Position numbers and translations under genes: made by a program
Shown here: positions 24,514-35,636 of the stretch, in pieces
Layout: each line of letters opens with the position of its first letter
Position numbering within the stretch: the stretch's first letter is position 1
Assembly: GCA_029959195.1 (NCBI GenBank)
Contig: CP114120.1
Coordinates: 2,480,001-2,544,000 of the forward strand
Direction of reading: 5' to 3'
Source: Dictyophora rubrovolvata
Lineage: Eukaryota; Basidiomycota; Agaricomycetes; Phallales; Phallaceae
Length of the DNA stretch: 64,000 nucleotides
Notes under the pieces: model-generated
The model's database searches: none
What the model was told of the DNA's origin: nothing
Seen by the model: the letters and a program-made list of their open reading frames with translations, nothing else

Positions 24514-25667
24514 TGCAGCTAGCCTTACATAGCCGTGGATTAGCTGAGACTCACTCATTGGTTGACTGCCAAGTGCCTACTCGCTCATTGAATCACACGA
24601 AAAAGAAGGTGGTCTGTGCGCAAATCAGGTTCCCTATGTTCCCTATACAAACTCGGGACTTAGTTACATTTTGTCGGCCGTGTTGCCCTTACTTAGTGGT
24701 TTTTGACACTAGCGAGTAGTAGTAGTAACAATAGTAGTTAGTATCATAAGCTACTAAACTGTTCTTCCGTAGTGTAATCTGTAGCACCCCTCCTGTTTCC
24801 TGTAATTATATAGACTATTATATATGTTCAATATAGTATTTTTGAAGACTATTTTCTAACTCATGATTTTAAAGATGAAAACAGTTGAAAGAAAAGAACA
24901 GGCATTCAATTTTTCATGTAGATTTTATGTAGATTTTTTTTAAAAAAAAAACGCTGACTTGGTTAATAAACTTTTTTTTATGACAGCCGCCAGTTTGTTG
25001 TAGCCGTGATACGCAATGTTGACCTCCCTTCCGCCAATTTAAAGTTACATGGGGAAGTTCATAATCCCAAATAAACCACTTTCTATTTTTGCGACACAAT
25101 CACCCTCAGCCACATTCCAGCGGTCTTCTCTTCCGTTTAACTTTACTAATAACACACAGACGGCAGGAGGTTCTTACCTGTCGAATCCTATTGTCTCACT
25201 TTCAGTCAACTTTCGAACCTGAAATGGTCCCTGGGCACTACGACGTACGGTGGTGTTGGTGAACTGCAAGTACCTGTGTCCTGACAGCCCGACTATGATG
25301 CTTTTGTTGATGGGACTCGAAGAAGAATACCTTGATGCTCTGAAGCTTCGACGCAGGTCCATATTAATTATTATTCACAGTCGACGACGTCTCGCAGGTC
25401 TGGCAGTTATCCGGCTAGCAAGGATCCTGCAGTCTGCCGCGGATGACGGAGCTGCAGTTGTTTCCAGAAAACAATTACATATTGAACAAAGAAAAGCAGT
25501 TACAAGGTCCGTGTTTGTGTTATGTGTCATAGAAGCTGACAAGGGTTATGCAAATACAAGTTTACAGAGAGTACTTTGAGGAATGGGGGATGGCAACGGG
25601 TGGATATCCGGAGCTACAGTCGGAATTTGATAATGGCAAGGTATACGCTAACAGTTAAGCTCGATGT
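24514..25667. other. Intergenic flank between the LINE and Zn2Cys6 copy B, no supported gene
   Basis: AT-rich sequence with a short TAG/TAGTAG run near 24716-24740. Open frames here are short and unlike known proteins. A region rich in CGACG words (25230-25450) has modest coding-like composition on both strands but no domain. It should contain the terminator of the minus-strand Zn2Cys6 gene. Confidence 0.4.
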
Positions 25668-26877
25668 TCAATGAGTGGAGCAAGACCAAACAAACGGGCC
25701 GGTTTTGATGTCTGAGACCGCATGGAGAACAGTATGATGACGCAGAGGATAACCAAGGAGGTTTAAGGAGAACTCTCAAATGAGGCGTTGTGTGATTGAC
25801 AACTAAGTAGGGAGGAATGACATATTCGTGAAAATAGTAGAAATACTTACTCACCGGAGTCTCTGTCTTGCATGGGAGTGTCGTCATTATTCGAAGTCAG
25901 CTCATCTTCATTACCTGAGAACCTTCAGGAGGCTGTATGGCAAAAAAAAAGGGAGGATGCCCTACGAGCTGTTTTCAGTGCATCCGATATAAGCATTTGT
26001 TCGGGGGCTTTTTGAGACTTGTTCTTTGATGAAGAAGGGCGAAGTGTGGAGTCTCTTTTTTTTGAGCCAAGCGCAAGACGGATGTTCAAACAATCTTGCC
26101 ACTCAATGCTAGGTGCATCGAACTCTATCGAAGGCAGGGTGAGTGTATTGGGGTAATGTTAGTCGCAATTTACAATAGCTTTGAGAGAAATAAGATACCC
26201 ATGTCGAGCTTAGACATCAATGGTTCGTTTGTAGAGCTTAAAGAGAGTTGAGGAGGGTTGAAGGCAAATCGAGATCCTTCGCTGGAACTTGATCGCAATT
26301 GTTCCTGGGCTAGCCTACCACTCAGACCGAATCCTCCTTCCTTGATGCGAGATAGAATGGCTAACGCAAGGCTATCCTCGGAAAGGTCGGCGATGATTGA
26401 AGCAGCTCGTGGGTCGTTGGAGCAGACCAGTGCCCCCAGGAGAGCCTCAGCATTACTTAGACGTTGTTCCAAAGCATTCATATATCTGAAATATGAAGTA
26501 AGACAAAAGTCGTATGCATAAAATCCTTACCCTTTAGGAGGTCCTCGCTTCCGAACCGGTTCTGTAAGTCATTTCAGTATCTTTAACAAAAGCCCTTTTT
26601 GTAAGAAACTCTACCTAGAAACGTGCATTCTAGTCGGAAAGGTGAGTTTGAAAAAGAATGATGAAGTATCATTGATCTCACCATGTCCAGCAGCCAAACA
26701 ACTACGACACGTATCGTCTTCGACGCCTGAATCAGCATCCTCGCATCTACTTTTGGATTTTCGACATTGGTCGCAAGCTGCGGATTAAACGTAATCGACT
26801 GGTAGGTAACTGAAGATACAGTTCGATCATAGGAATTGCCCACCGCGTCTCTTCCTCTTGTGAATATTCTGGTCCAT
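25668..26877 (-). CDS. Zn2Cys6 transcription factor, copy B
   Basis: A second fungal Zn(II)2Cys6 regulator, paralogous to the one at 4927-6336. Predicted exons are 26877-26844, 26777-26682, 26629-26615 (15 bases), 26561-26531 and 26485-26199, then further exons from 26124 on. The start MDQNIHKRKRRA splices directly to the cluster CDQCRKSKSRC, an 11-residue spacer, CRSC and a final Cys in the micro-exon (spacing 2-6-11-2-6). The linker KRGPPKGY, the helix NALEQRLSNAEALL and the repeat of DPRAASIIADLSEDSLA match copy A closely. IEWQDCLNIRLALG corresponds to WQDYLDMRLALE in A. The 3' end is less sure: one join ends at 25668, while reading through the last donor gives a stop at 25847. No target can be inferred. 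Confidence 0.78.
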
Positions 26878-28030
26878 TACAGTGAGAGTCTGAGAGATGA
26901 GGTGGTGTATTATCCGCTACGACTGCCAACCCTGATATGCAAGTGACCCGGTTAAACAATTGAACCATTTTCTCAACCAATCATTAAACCTCGGCATTAT
27001 GTAAATAGTTTTGCCGGTTTTTTCGGCCTTTTCGTTTTGTGACGAAGTTTTTCAACTTCTTATACTTAATTACATGAAAAAGTGCATAGGAGTCTGAAAA
27101 AATATATACCATCAGGTTTATCAAGAATTTTGCTCACAACTATTTCTGCGTTTGTAAGAGAATGCACACTTCTTTTTTTCTACTACGGGTAAAAGGATAT
27201 CATGGCGCCTACGTTTGTTCACAAGGTTTTAGGTTCACAGGATTCTTCTCATTTCCCTCTGGTGGTACATATTTGTTCCTCCGAGCCATAGCCGTGTGAG
27301 TTGTGTATAAGGTTTTCTCACAAGCTTTTAAAAGCAGGTTTTCATTGGGCGGTAGCTTTATAACTATGCTTCGAAACAAGGCCGTCTTGAACATAAAAAT
27401 AAAAATATCCGACAGTTTTCCTTATCCTCTCTTCTACAAGGAAGAGATTAGTATTCCCTTTGTCAATGGGCATAAGGATATCATTATACGAAAATTCAGT
27501 CCGGTAAAGTCGCCATCGAAATCGCAACAAGGTACTGGATAGACCCTTTCGCCGGCCGGCAATCAAGAGAACCATCAAAGTGAAGATACCATACAGAACT
27601 CTGGATGTTTGCACCGGTCTACATATTTGTTACCTGAGGGTTCTCAGACTTCGAGACGCATAATACAAAACTAATGCGATAAGCTTGATTTGAAGAATAA
27701 TATATGTACTTGTACAAATACTAATATCCTCTATGTCCAGCGCCAATGTTCTTGAAGCCTGGAGGTGGAAAGCCCAAATTTAATGTTGGGCGTATCGAAG
27801 AAGCCGCAAAAACATAAACCATGAAAAAGAACGTGGCTACGTATTTATTCTACCGGTTCGGCGAGAATCTTCGTCTTCGCTTCACATACGTAAGAAAGTT
27901 GTACCGGGAAATACACTCGACCAGCTCTTATAAATTAGGCCTCTACATTTGAATGTGCACTTCCGTATCATAGAACATTAAATCAGCACAACCAACAATA
28001 ACATTGACTCGGCCTCCGGTACAATAGATC
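26878..28030. other. Intergenic region, possible small frame only
   Basis: About 1.15 kb upstream of Zn2Cys6 copy B; its first part should hold that gene's promoter. Overlapping frames on both strands at 27209-27614 have no recognisable domain and are AT-rich, so I do not call them. A 33-residue minus-strand frame at 27721-27822 is listed separately. Confidence 0.4.
27721..27822 (-). CDS. Possible small protein or last exon, 33 residues
   Basis: A short minus-strand frame opening MVYVFAASS and ending in a Gly/Pro-rich tail (LGFPPPGFKNIGAGHRGY). The hydrophobic run VATFFFMVYVFAASS extends upstream of the ATG, as in the core of a signal peptide, so this could be the last exon of a small secreted protein whose first exon I could not place. 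Composition (Gly, Pro, aromatic) differs from the AT-rich background. No relative recognised. Confidence 0.22.
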   Translation of the reverse strand: MVYVFAASSIRPTLNLGFPPPGFKNIGAGHRGY

Positions 28031-29500
28031 TGTTAGAATTATAGACTCAGAAGTCGATAGAGCGCACACAAATACACTCGGAAAACACAGATAATTCACG
28101 GACATGAACACGGAAAACACTGTTATTTATAATTATGTAAGCTATTGTATGTATCCAATCCACAGAATTCAACACTCCCACTTGGCGAGGACTATGGGCA
28201 GCAATAGAGTACTTTCACTGTTTTGTATCTCCCACTGAGCTTTAACTCCCGCTGTGTTGAGTTACCGAATTGAAAGGCCCGGCTCGAAGAGCCATCGTAG
28301 AAATGGCCAAGCGGGCGGTGCGTACGTATGGCAAGAGGCGACGTGAGCGACGGTGAGCGGCATGAGGTCTGGGAGATAAGGGAGATTGTGACCGAGAGAC
28401 CGAGGCCGGCGGGCGTAACATGATCCGGTTCTTGACCGATTGCGACACATCGTACATACACTGAGCGGCGATGTGCCCTTTGCGACGACCACAGCGGTGA
28501 CTCCTTCGTTGGATGTATCGCACCGGCGGTATCCTTTTTCGTCGAGAAGGGCCGGGTTGTTGAGCGGTACGTTGTTGGCTGACGTTAGGGGGAAAGAACG
28601 AGGGGTGATGCGCGGGAGCCGTGCGCCATGAGGGCGTTGTCATTGTGGGTCTCGATTTTCACGTACATGGTGTCGCTTCTGGGGGCCCACGAGCATGTCC
28701 GTTATACTCACGAGGTTCGACTCTTGCTTTAGGGCTAAGATAGTCGTGCGAATGGCGCGGAATGATTCGTCCAAATTCATGAGGACATCGATGAACTCGG
28801 TGTCGGCGATGATGCAGCTGGATGCTTGAAACTTTGGGCGTGCATCGGGAACGGCTTGGATGTAGCTGGTGATGGGTTCGTCTGCACTGTATTTGACATT
28901 ATACAGAGCCTTCCAAGCAACTATACGTTGACCGATGGGCGGACTTCTCGAAATAAGCCTGCAGTTTCTTCCAGGCTCCGGTGGCAGTTGTCTCCTCTTC
29001 GACGAGGTATTGGTACAACTCGGATACCTTCGCATATATGTATGCCATTAGCTGTGTGTTGATGACGTCGAACTCAGCGAGCTTTTCAGCGTCGGTGAGA
29101 ATAGGACTCCGGTGGTGATCCCTGGTGCGTTACAGCCCAAGAAAAACGTCTTCTGCTTCGACTATTGGAACCAGTTCCCACTGTCGAGGCCAGAGATCCC
29201 CGCCAGTACCGAGGTGGCAATGTCATTGACGAATAATTTGACGAACATAATGACGAGAGGAAGTTAAGGAGTGGTTAAAGAAGAAAAAAAGATTCGATAG
29301 AGGGCACGGTAGTACACGAAAAGATCTGTTGTTAATGGGGCCGGGGTCTATAACCTATTGGAATTATAGATAAAGCACACAAAAATACAGAAAACACGGA
29401 TATCGCACTGACACGAACACTGACGCGGACGCGGGAGGGGAAAACACTTATTATTCCCTGCACTAAGCAAGGTTCTACCATGTCACTCGGAGGTGAAATT
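28031..29500 (-). mobile_element. Copia-type LTR retroelement fossil (LTR remnants and gag part)
   Basis: The left LTR-like repeat (28031-28174) starts TGTTAGAATT and ends AATTCAACA. It is bordered inside by a purine-rich tract on the minus strand, as expected beside a 3' LTR. A diverged partner begins near 29356 (shared GAATTATAGA, CACACAAA and GAAAACAC words). Between them, minus strand about 29035-28240, is Copia-type Gag sequence: a UBN2-like stretch with DEPITSYIQAV and DVLMNLDESFRAIRTTILAL, then a knuckle-like CGRRKGHIAAQC. Most of pol is absent. The element is broken with several breaks, and the divergence of its LTRs makes it older than the gypsy fossil. Confidence 0.6.
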
Positions 29501-31345
29501 CTGGTCCTAAATCTGGGGCCCAATCTGAGCTTGAAATTGGGATACAGTACAATCGTTCAAGGCGTTGAATGATTTTGAAAGTATGCATAAATTTACATGT
29601 CGGTTTTTAATAACTTCTTGTATTATATGTCATTATTTTATTTTATCCACTAAAAGATGTCTTTATCTGTAATTCACCAAAAGAAGGCAGACCGGTGTTT
29701 CAAAATCGGACTTTGTGGAGTTCTAATAATTATAATATTTTTTTGATCCCGTTACGTTTCACTTAGAATTTCCTTACACATTTCCATTTCCATTAGATGA
29801 CTTCACTGCCACCGATACGACCGCCTCTTCCACTCTTGAAGCAACTCTTCTACTACTTTTGCCGTTACATCAGCCTCTAATTCATCAACACCAAACGATG
29901 CAAATGTCTCCAACTGATAACTTGCTGATAACCATTCATCGAAGATGTAATTCAATTTTATTATTCAACATACTGAAAATGAACGTTACTGATAGGTTCG
30001 GGTCAAGGGAAATTTGGGTTGGGCGAAATCTTGTTGGACCGTCGTTTGTTCAAATATGTCGGGCAAATCCTACCCTGATGACACTCATGTCGATTTTTTG
30101 TGCTGGGCCCGTTCTGTCTTCCGACATATTGACCTCTCATTTCAGTCTTGTCGATCCTTCATTCAAAAATTTGTCGAATAAAATTTTCCTCAAATTTGAA
30201 ATTTAACAACTTATTCCTTATTGAAGGCTTGAACTCCGTCCTCGGCCCTAAAGAATAAATTTTATGTCCCACTTAACCAGCTTTCAGAAACTTGGTAAGA
30301 CAAACACGGACAAACACGAACACGTCATTCCTCCAACTTTACTTTCCGAAGCGTAAAGAGTCAGAGGAAGTCAACGGTCATCGTCGTCATCGTCGTCATC
30401 GTCACAAACTAAAAGAAGAAAGATGCCTAACGGCTTGGGGGTCGGAAAGAAGGACCTTGAGCTTATTGTACAAACTACGAAGCTGAATATGGAAGCGGGA
30501 CGATGACTGTGTACAAGATTTTGACGAAGCAAACTTTGACAAGCAAAAAGCACCGTCACCTCGCAAGAAGCCGAGAGGCTCCATTCGGTGTTCTCCTTGT
30601 TCCCGAGTCCATAAGTTAAGCCATAGGCCCATAAGTCTCGAATTGCCATACATACCAACGCTCATTCAATACACAACTGCGGACTAAGTTAGTTTAGAAG
30701 CTGATTCAAAGCCCAAAGCTTAGCGCGTGCCAATTCAACTTCTCCTATGTATGTAGTCTATATTTAATTATTCACCCATCGTGACCTGTTGACTTGGTTA
30801 AATTAACACTTCATTCATCGACATGACGATTCAATTTAATATTTTTTTTTTGGCTGGAGTTGATGGTGAATATCAATTAACCAGTGCGGAATTTGCAATT
30901 CAATTGCGATCGCCAAAAGGCACGCAAACTTTCGAATATTGAATATTGAAGATCGAAGTTCAATCTAATCTCCAGTGAAATGATTCTTTAGTCAATAAGG
31001 GGTTGTAGCAATTGGTTATGTCTAGTGGTACAGATTATAACTATGGAGGGAAGGGTACATATTGCCAGTTCGCATAATCGGAAAAGCAGGAGAAGCACGA
31101 AAAACCTCGTTTGGTCATTTCGCTTCTTCCGAAAGCTGTCATGAAAAGAAGGGAGGATGGAGGGATGTAGTGGATGAAAGGGGTGTAGAAAGGAAACTCC
31201 AGTTGATTCAGGCCGGTCAATAACACGAAAACCTACTGTTAAGAAGAATAAAGTGCCCATTTACCATCATCATTTTGCTTGATGATTTGACGGCTTTGTA
31301 CCCTGAAAACTGAACAAATGCCGGCAATGATAATTTTTGAAATAA
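29501..31345. other. Intergenic region, no supported gene
   Basis: About 1.8 kb. It contains a short CGTCGTCAT microsatellite near 30380-30405 and AT-rich tracts near 29740 and 30840. Small frames on both strands at 30292-30665 and 30988-31260 overlap each other, lack domains and are not called. Confidence 0.4.
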
Positions 31346-33207
31346 TCAAGCGAAATCCAGGACTTGAACCTCGCCTGCGCTAGTTCCAAGGCAAGTCCTT
31401 CCAGTCCCTTCATCAAATGCCATCGTCTTTACAGTCTCGGGTTTAATAGGATACATATTTACTTTGCGCGCCTTGCCGCAAGGTAGTTCGTTCCACCCTA
31501 ACGTGAAACTTTCATCAGGAGAATCATTACGTGGCCACGACGTTGTTATTGGCGCAACAGCAGCTGAATGTCGCGTTTCATGCTCTGCTTCCACAGAGTC
31601 TGCGTCACGATTCTCGCCTTCTACATTTGGAGGACTACTTGCGTCATCTTTCGTGTCCCGTGCTGTTGTCCATGCAATAAGACGAGTCTGAACGCCTGCT
31701 ATTCGTTGAAGCCAGATTGCACGGGTTCCGGTAGGTCCCAGAATGACTGGTTTTGCGGCTCGATGAGCCCATGCACGCAAACGAGTCACATAAGGTGGCA
31801 TGGTAAACGGTCCGGTGTCTTGTTCTTCAGATTTAATCAGAGGAAGAAGCGTTACCTTGGCGCGAGAAGTGAAGAATGAAACGGGTGCGGGAGTAGTCGA
31901 TATCGAAGGAACCGGAGAGGATTGACAAAAACCAAGATAATCTCCCAAAAGAACTTGTGCGCTAGTGTTAAAGCGATAGATCTGTATCGGTTTAAGACGA
32001 GGGGCATCCCCACATAAGCTTTTGACGCGTTCAATTACCGGAGTAATGAACACGGCTATGATGGAGCCGGCAACAACAATGACATAAGGATGGAGGAGTT
32101 TTATCCCTTGAACACGCACTTGCTCAGACCCCTTTTTTTGGACTAAGTAAATGCACTAAGGAGGTAAGGGCACAAATTGTACTTACCGTAGTAACAGATG
32201 AAAAATCGGGCCGAAACTTTGCCTGATCAAATTCATTGTCCTTCATGGTTTGCCAGTTAGTTATGCTAATGATAGGTGTGTCGTGTTCGCGCCCCAGAAA
32301 GGCGATCCAGTCGCCACAAAGATCGGACATGCCATATTCAGGAGCATAATCGGGAAAAGATAGTTGTGTCAGAAACGTAGATGTAAGTTTCGCTCGACGC
32401 GATAGCCCAGTGATTCTCCAGATAGCAATCTTATCAGTCCATACAATCGTTCTATAGAAGGTGGTAAGAGCTTTCAAATTACCGTTGAACGCAAAAACGA
32501 CTCGGGGGAAGGTGCAGGCTTCGAAGTCTTCTTGAAGAAACTACTTACGGATGACTATCATAAGACAAATAAGCTGAGACGATAGCTTCGTCTCCTTCCG
32601 AGTACAATTGCCACTGTACACTTCTTACGCAAATTTCGCTGTATCCTTGTTCACTACCAGACGCGGGAATGAAAGGAAGTTTGTGAACAGGAGGAGTCTT
32701 GGAAGTGTCAGGATGCGCCAGATCCCAACAGAAGAAACTCTCCACGTCAGCAGTTAGTAGCCATTCGCCCCCGGTAATGAGACCCATCCACGAAATCCTG
32801 TTGCTTTCTGGGGAAACTTTGAAGGTTCGCGTTGTGATAGGTATTATTCTGCGTTTGGTGATCCTGTTTTCTAGTGTAACCATCTTCACAACGGTTACTT
32901 CAAGCTCGTGTGCATTAAGAGCTGAAATCGGGCGTGACGGATAGGGGAGTGGTAATGCTTGCGTACAACGGAGTTTCTCTAGGACATTTAACCATACTAT
33001 GCGAAGGTGCGTTACGGCATAATACCGTGTGTTTGTCTATCAATATGGTGATTCCGAAAGGTGAGAAGGTTAAAAAGGGATTTATTATCTGTTAAGGATG
33101 CAACCACGCACCAAGCGGAGACGGATAATTTGGTGAGGTGAGAGATACCTAAATACGCCGTCTATGAGAACATCATCAGGAAGATCGTTAAACGAATAGA
33201 TAGGCAT
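31346..33207 (-). CDS. F-box protein with a WD40/beta-propeller-like C-terminal part
   Basis: A likely substrate adaptor of SCF ubiquitin ligases. The first exon reads MPIYSFNDLPDDVLIDGVFRYL, a clear F-box start, and splices after IIRLRL to TNTRYYAVTHLRIVWLNVL, which completes the F-box. The rest has repeated propeller-style phrases: WLLTADVESFFCWDL, SVQWQLYSEGDEAIVSAYL, AIWRI, CGDWIAFLG, and near the end FDEGTGRTCLGTSAGEVQVLDFA. Agaric genomes have many proteins with this architecture. At least five short introns are needed; one follows the codons for LSYDSHP near 32545 and one lies just before 32119. The stop is TGA at 31346-31348. The protein partner is unknown. Some internal joins are uncertain. 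Confidence 0.75.
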
Positions 33208-33435
33208 CTCTTTGTGCTGTCCCACTGGCCGTTACATGCAAAGAAGAATGTGGGGAGGAGGAAGAGGCCACCTGGCGCACCCATAGGCGTCCATTCTAAT
33301 TTAAGTCACACCGCGCCGAGTTTTCGGTCGAGTGATAAAGACTCTCTTCTCTCGTAATAAGGAGACTTACAAAACAGACACATTTCTAACTACGTGAACT
33401 ATATGACATTATATACGTAAAATACTTGTTTGTCG

Positions 33436-34778
33436 TTAATTAACAACGACACCTCCATTCGCATGTATAACCTGTCCACTAGAAAACACGAGGTGTCTCA
33501 GATAAGCTGAAGAAAAAAACCGGGAAACTTACGAAATATAACTGGAGTCGGCGGATGCTAAAAACACGAAGCAGGTTGCAATCTCCACGGGTTGTCCTGC
33601 CCGCCCCATAGGTACAGTGGTTCCAAAGGTCTTCTTTTTCTCGTCCGTCATGGTAGATACACTTGGTCAAAGTCAGCACGATGAACAGGGGACAGAGCTA
33701 TATTCGCCCACACGAGTGGTGTCCAGATTGGACCTGGAGCAACAGCTGAGTTATAGATGTATATTGATCAGCCCACAAGCGACGACCCAGGACAGGAATA
33801 GACTTCACCATTGACACGTATACCATTCTCTCCCACGATTTGATTGCTCAGAGCCCGCATAAGACCAATTATAGCGCCTTTAGCCGCAGTGTAGTCAACA
33901 AGCTGTGGATGGCCGACAGATAGATTAACAGAGGCGTTATAGATAATGGAGCCGCCATGAGACATTGAAGGCAGTGCAGCCTTAGAAAGGTAGAAGAAAG
34001 GATGAATATCTGATAAAACCGTGCTCAGGATATGAGAATACATACAGATAAAGAAACACAAACCAGTTTCAAAGGTTTCTTTCCATTGTTCAGAGCTAAG
34101 ATCGGATAAGTTGGGTACAGCTCTTTGCGTTCCATGGTTGCAAACACTTTCAAAACAGTAAGACATAATTTTGAATAAAATAGCTGAGAAGGGCCCACAG
34201 GATGTCTACTTTCCCAGACGAATGAAATTCGACGTGTTTCTTCACCACCTCGCGACAAAATTGTTCGCTCCTAACCTAAGTTCGGTCTCGACCAGCAGAA
34301 CTTTGCACTGGGAAGCCTTCTTCTTTATGAGCTCATGGACATCCCTAGCATCACTTTCTTCCTGTAATACGTGTCAATGTACGTCAGTCAAAGGAAAGTA
34401 GGAACACATACCTGCTTGAGATACGTCAACGTAAGATTGGCTCCTTCTAGAGCTGTTCACTATCATAAGAGATCCGATAAACAAACGAAAGTAATAAGCT
34501 AACTAACCATATAACAAGGCAATGCTTCGACCAATTCCTAAGAAAGTTTAAGTTTAAGATAGAGAATAGCGACGCTGGAGCGATGTGTAAAGCGCACCGG
34601 AGTCACCACCAGTCACTATGGCAGTCTTTCCTATCATCTTTCCTGCGGGTTTGTAGGGGTGGCCGTCAGCTGTTACGTCAACGATTGGAGGAGGGTTTAG
34701 TTTGCAATGCAATCCTGGTCTAACTTGGCCTTGGACTTGGGGAACCCAGCCTTTCTTGAAAACTTCTTGAGCAGACAT
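33436..34778 (-). CDS. Short-chain dehydrogenase/reductase (SDR) of the YghA/GsP39-like type
   Basis: A cytosolic-type NAD(P)-dependent oxidoreductase. The start MSAQEVFKKGWVPQ (34778) matches the usual opening of this SDR group; an ATG at 34844 is possible but adds an unusual extension. The Rossmann motif ITGGDSGIGR is seen as VTGGDSG, completed after an intron by IGRSIALLY. Later come GKVDIL, SSEQWKETFET, a Ser in GGSIIYNASVN, the catalytic YTAAKGA (YxxxK), NGIRVN with VAPGPIWTPL, and a C-terminal ASADSSYISGQVIHANGGVVVN ending at TAA 33436-33438. The usual NNAG is read as CNHGT, a mild oddity. Several short introns are required. It lies head-to-head with the formaldehyde dehydrogenase-like gene, about 860 bases apart. 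Substrate unknown. Confidence 0.82.
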
Positions 34779-35636
34779 CAGTGATTGATAAAAGAAAGAG
34801 ACGCTCCAAGAAACAGACCCATTATGAATCATTGAAGAAATCATAGCATGGATTTAAAAATTAACCGTTTATCTCATGTGAGAGGTAATGACTTGAGGGG
34901 GCGGGACTACCTTTGACCATGACGCCGGTATGTGGTGACCACTTACGTAATTACCAAATCATTCTGTCAACAAGCCAATGACTCAGAAATCTTTCGTCGG
35001 CTTTGTTTTCTCTTCTTTGGCAGGTTGGAACGAATAGCTGTATGTCCATGATTTCAATCAATGAATGATCATTCTACATTCACAAGCTCTTTTTAGCGGC
35101 GAACAATACCTTTCCCATCATCCCATGTGCTCATGGAGTAACGCTTTTCCGCCAGGAAAAATGGACAAGATCAGGTTACAAAACGAAGCCCTAGCCTTCG
35201 CTCCCCCCATATATTTAAGTTCTTACAAACGCCATGCTGATATTGAGTCTAACGGGGAGGCTTTGGCCATAAAAATACGACTGAGACGGCTTAGCAAGCT
35301 ATCGCGTGGTATCCATCTCCAATAATCCACCAATGCTCTCCGACGCGGCGAAGACAATTGGCCTTTTCTGCCCATATCCATCTCAATCCTGCATCTTTGC
35401 CCTTCTTTGCTTTGTTCGCAACATTTTCACTCGGGTAGTTTTAATCACGTGAATGCCAACTGCGTAGCAGCCAGTTTCTCACTGGCTGTTCTCCGGGCTG
35501 GAAGCGGATGCTGTAACATATACATGTGACCAAATTTGCCCATGGGATTTTTCTATCCCAAGGGCTATATATGTGAAATCATCTGGGAGCTATCCACGGT
35601 TATCTTTCTCTGCTGAACTGAACTGTCTGTCAAATC
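34779..35636. promoter_or_regulatory. Shared upstream region of the SDR and formaldehyde dehydrogenase-like genes
   Basis: 858 bases between two divergent start codons, so it should hold both promoters. A TATA-like CTATATATG lies near 35565-35573, about 65 bases before the plus-strand ATG. No matching element is obvious on the minus side. A small frame at 35065-35325 has no domain and is not called. Confidence 0.45.

Noticed and set aside
35065-35325. 86-residue plus-strand frame in the shared upstream region
   Set aside because: No domain, and it lies where the promoter of the dehydrogenase gene should be.
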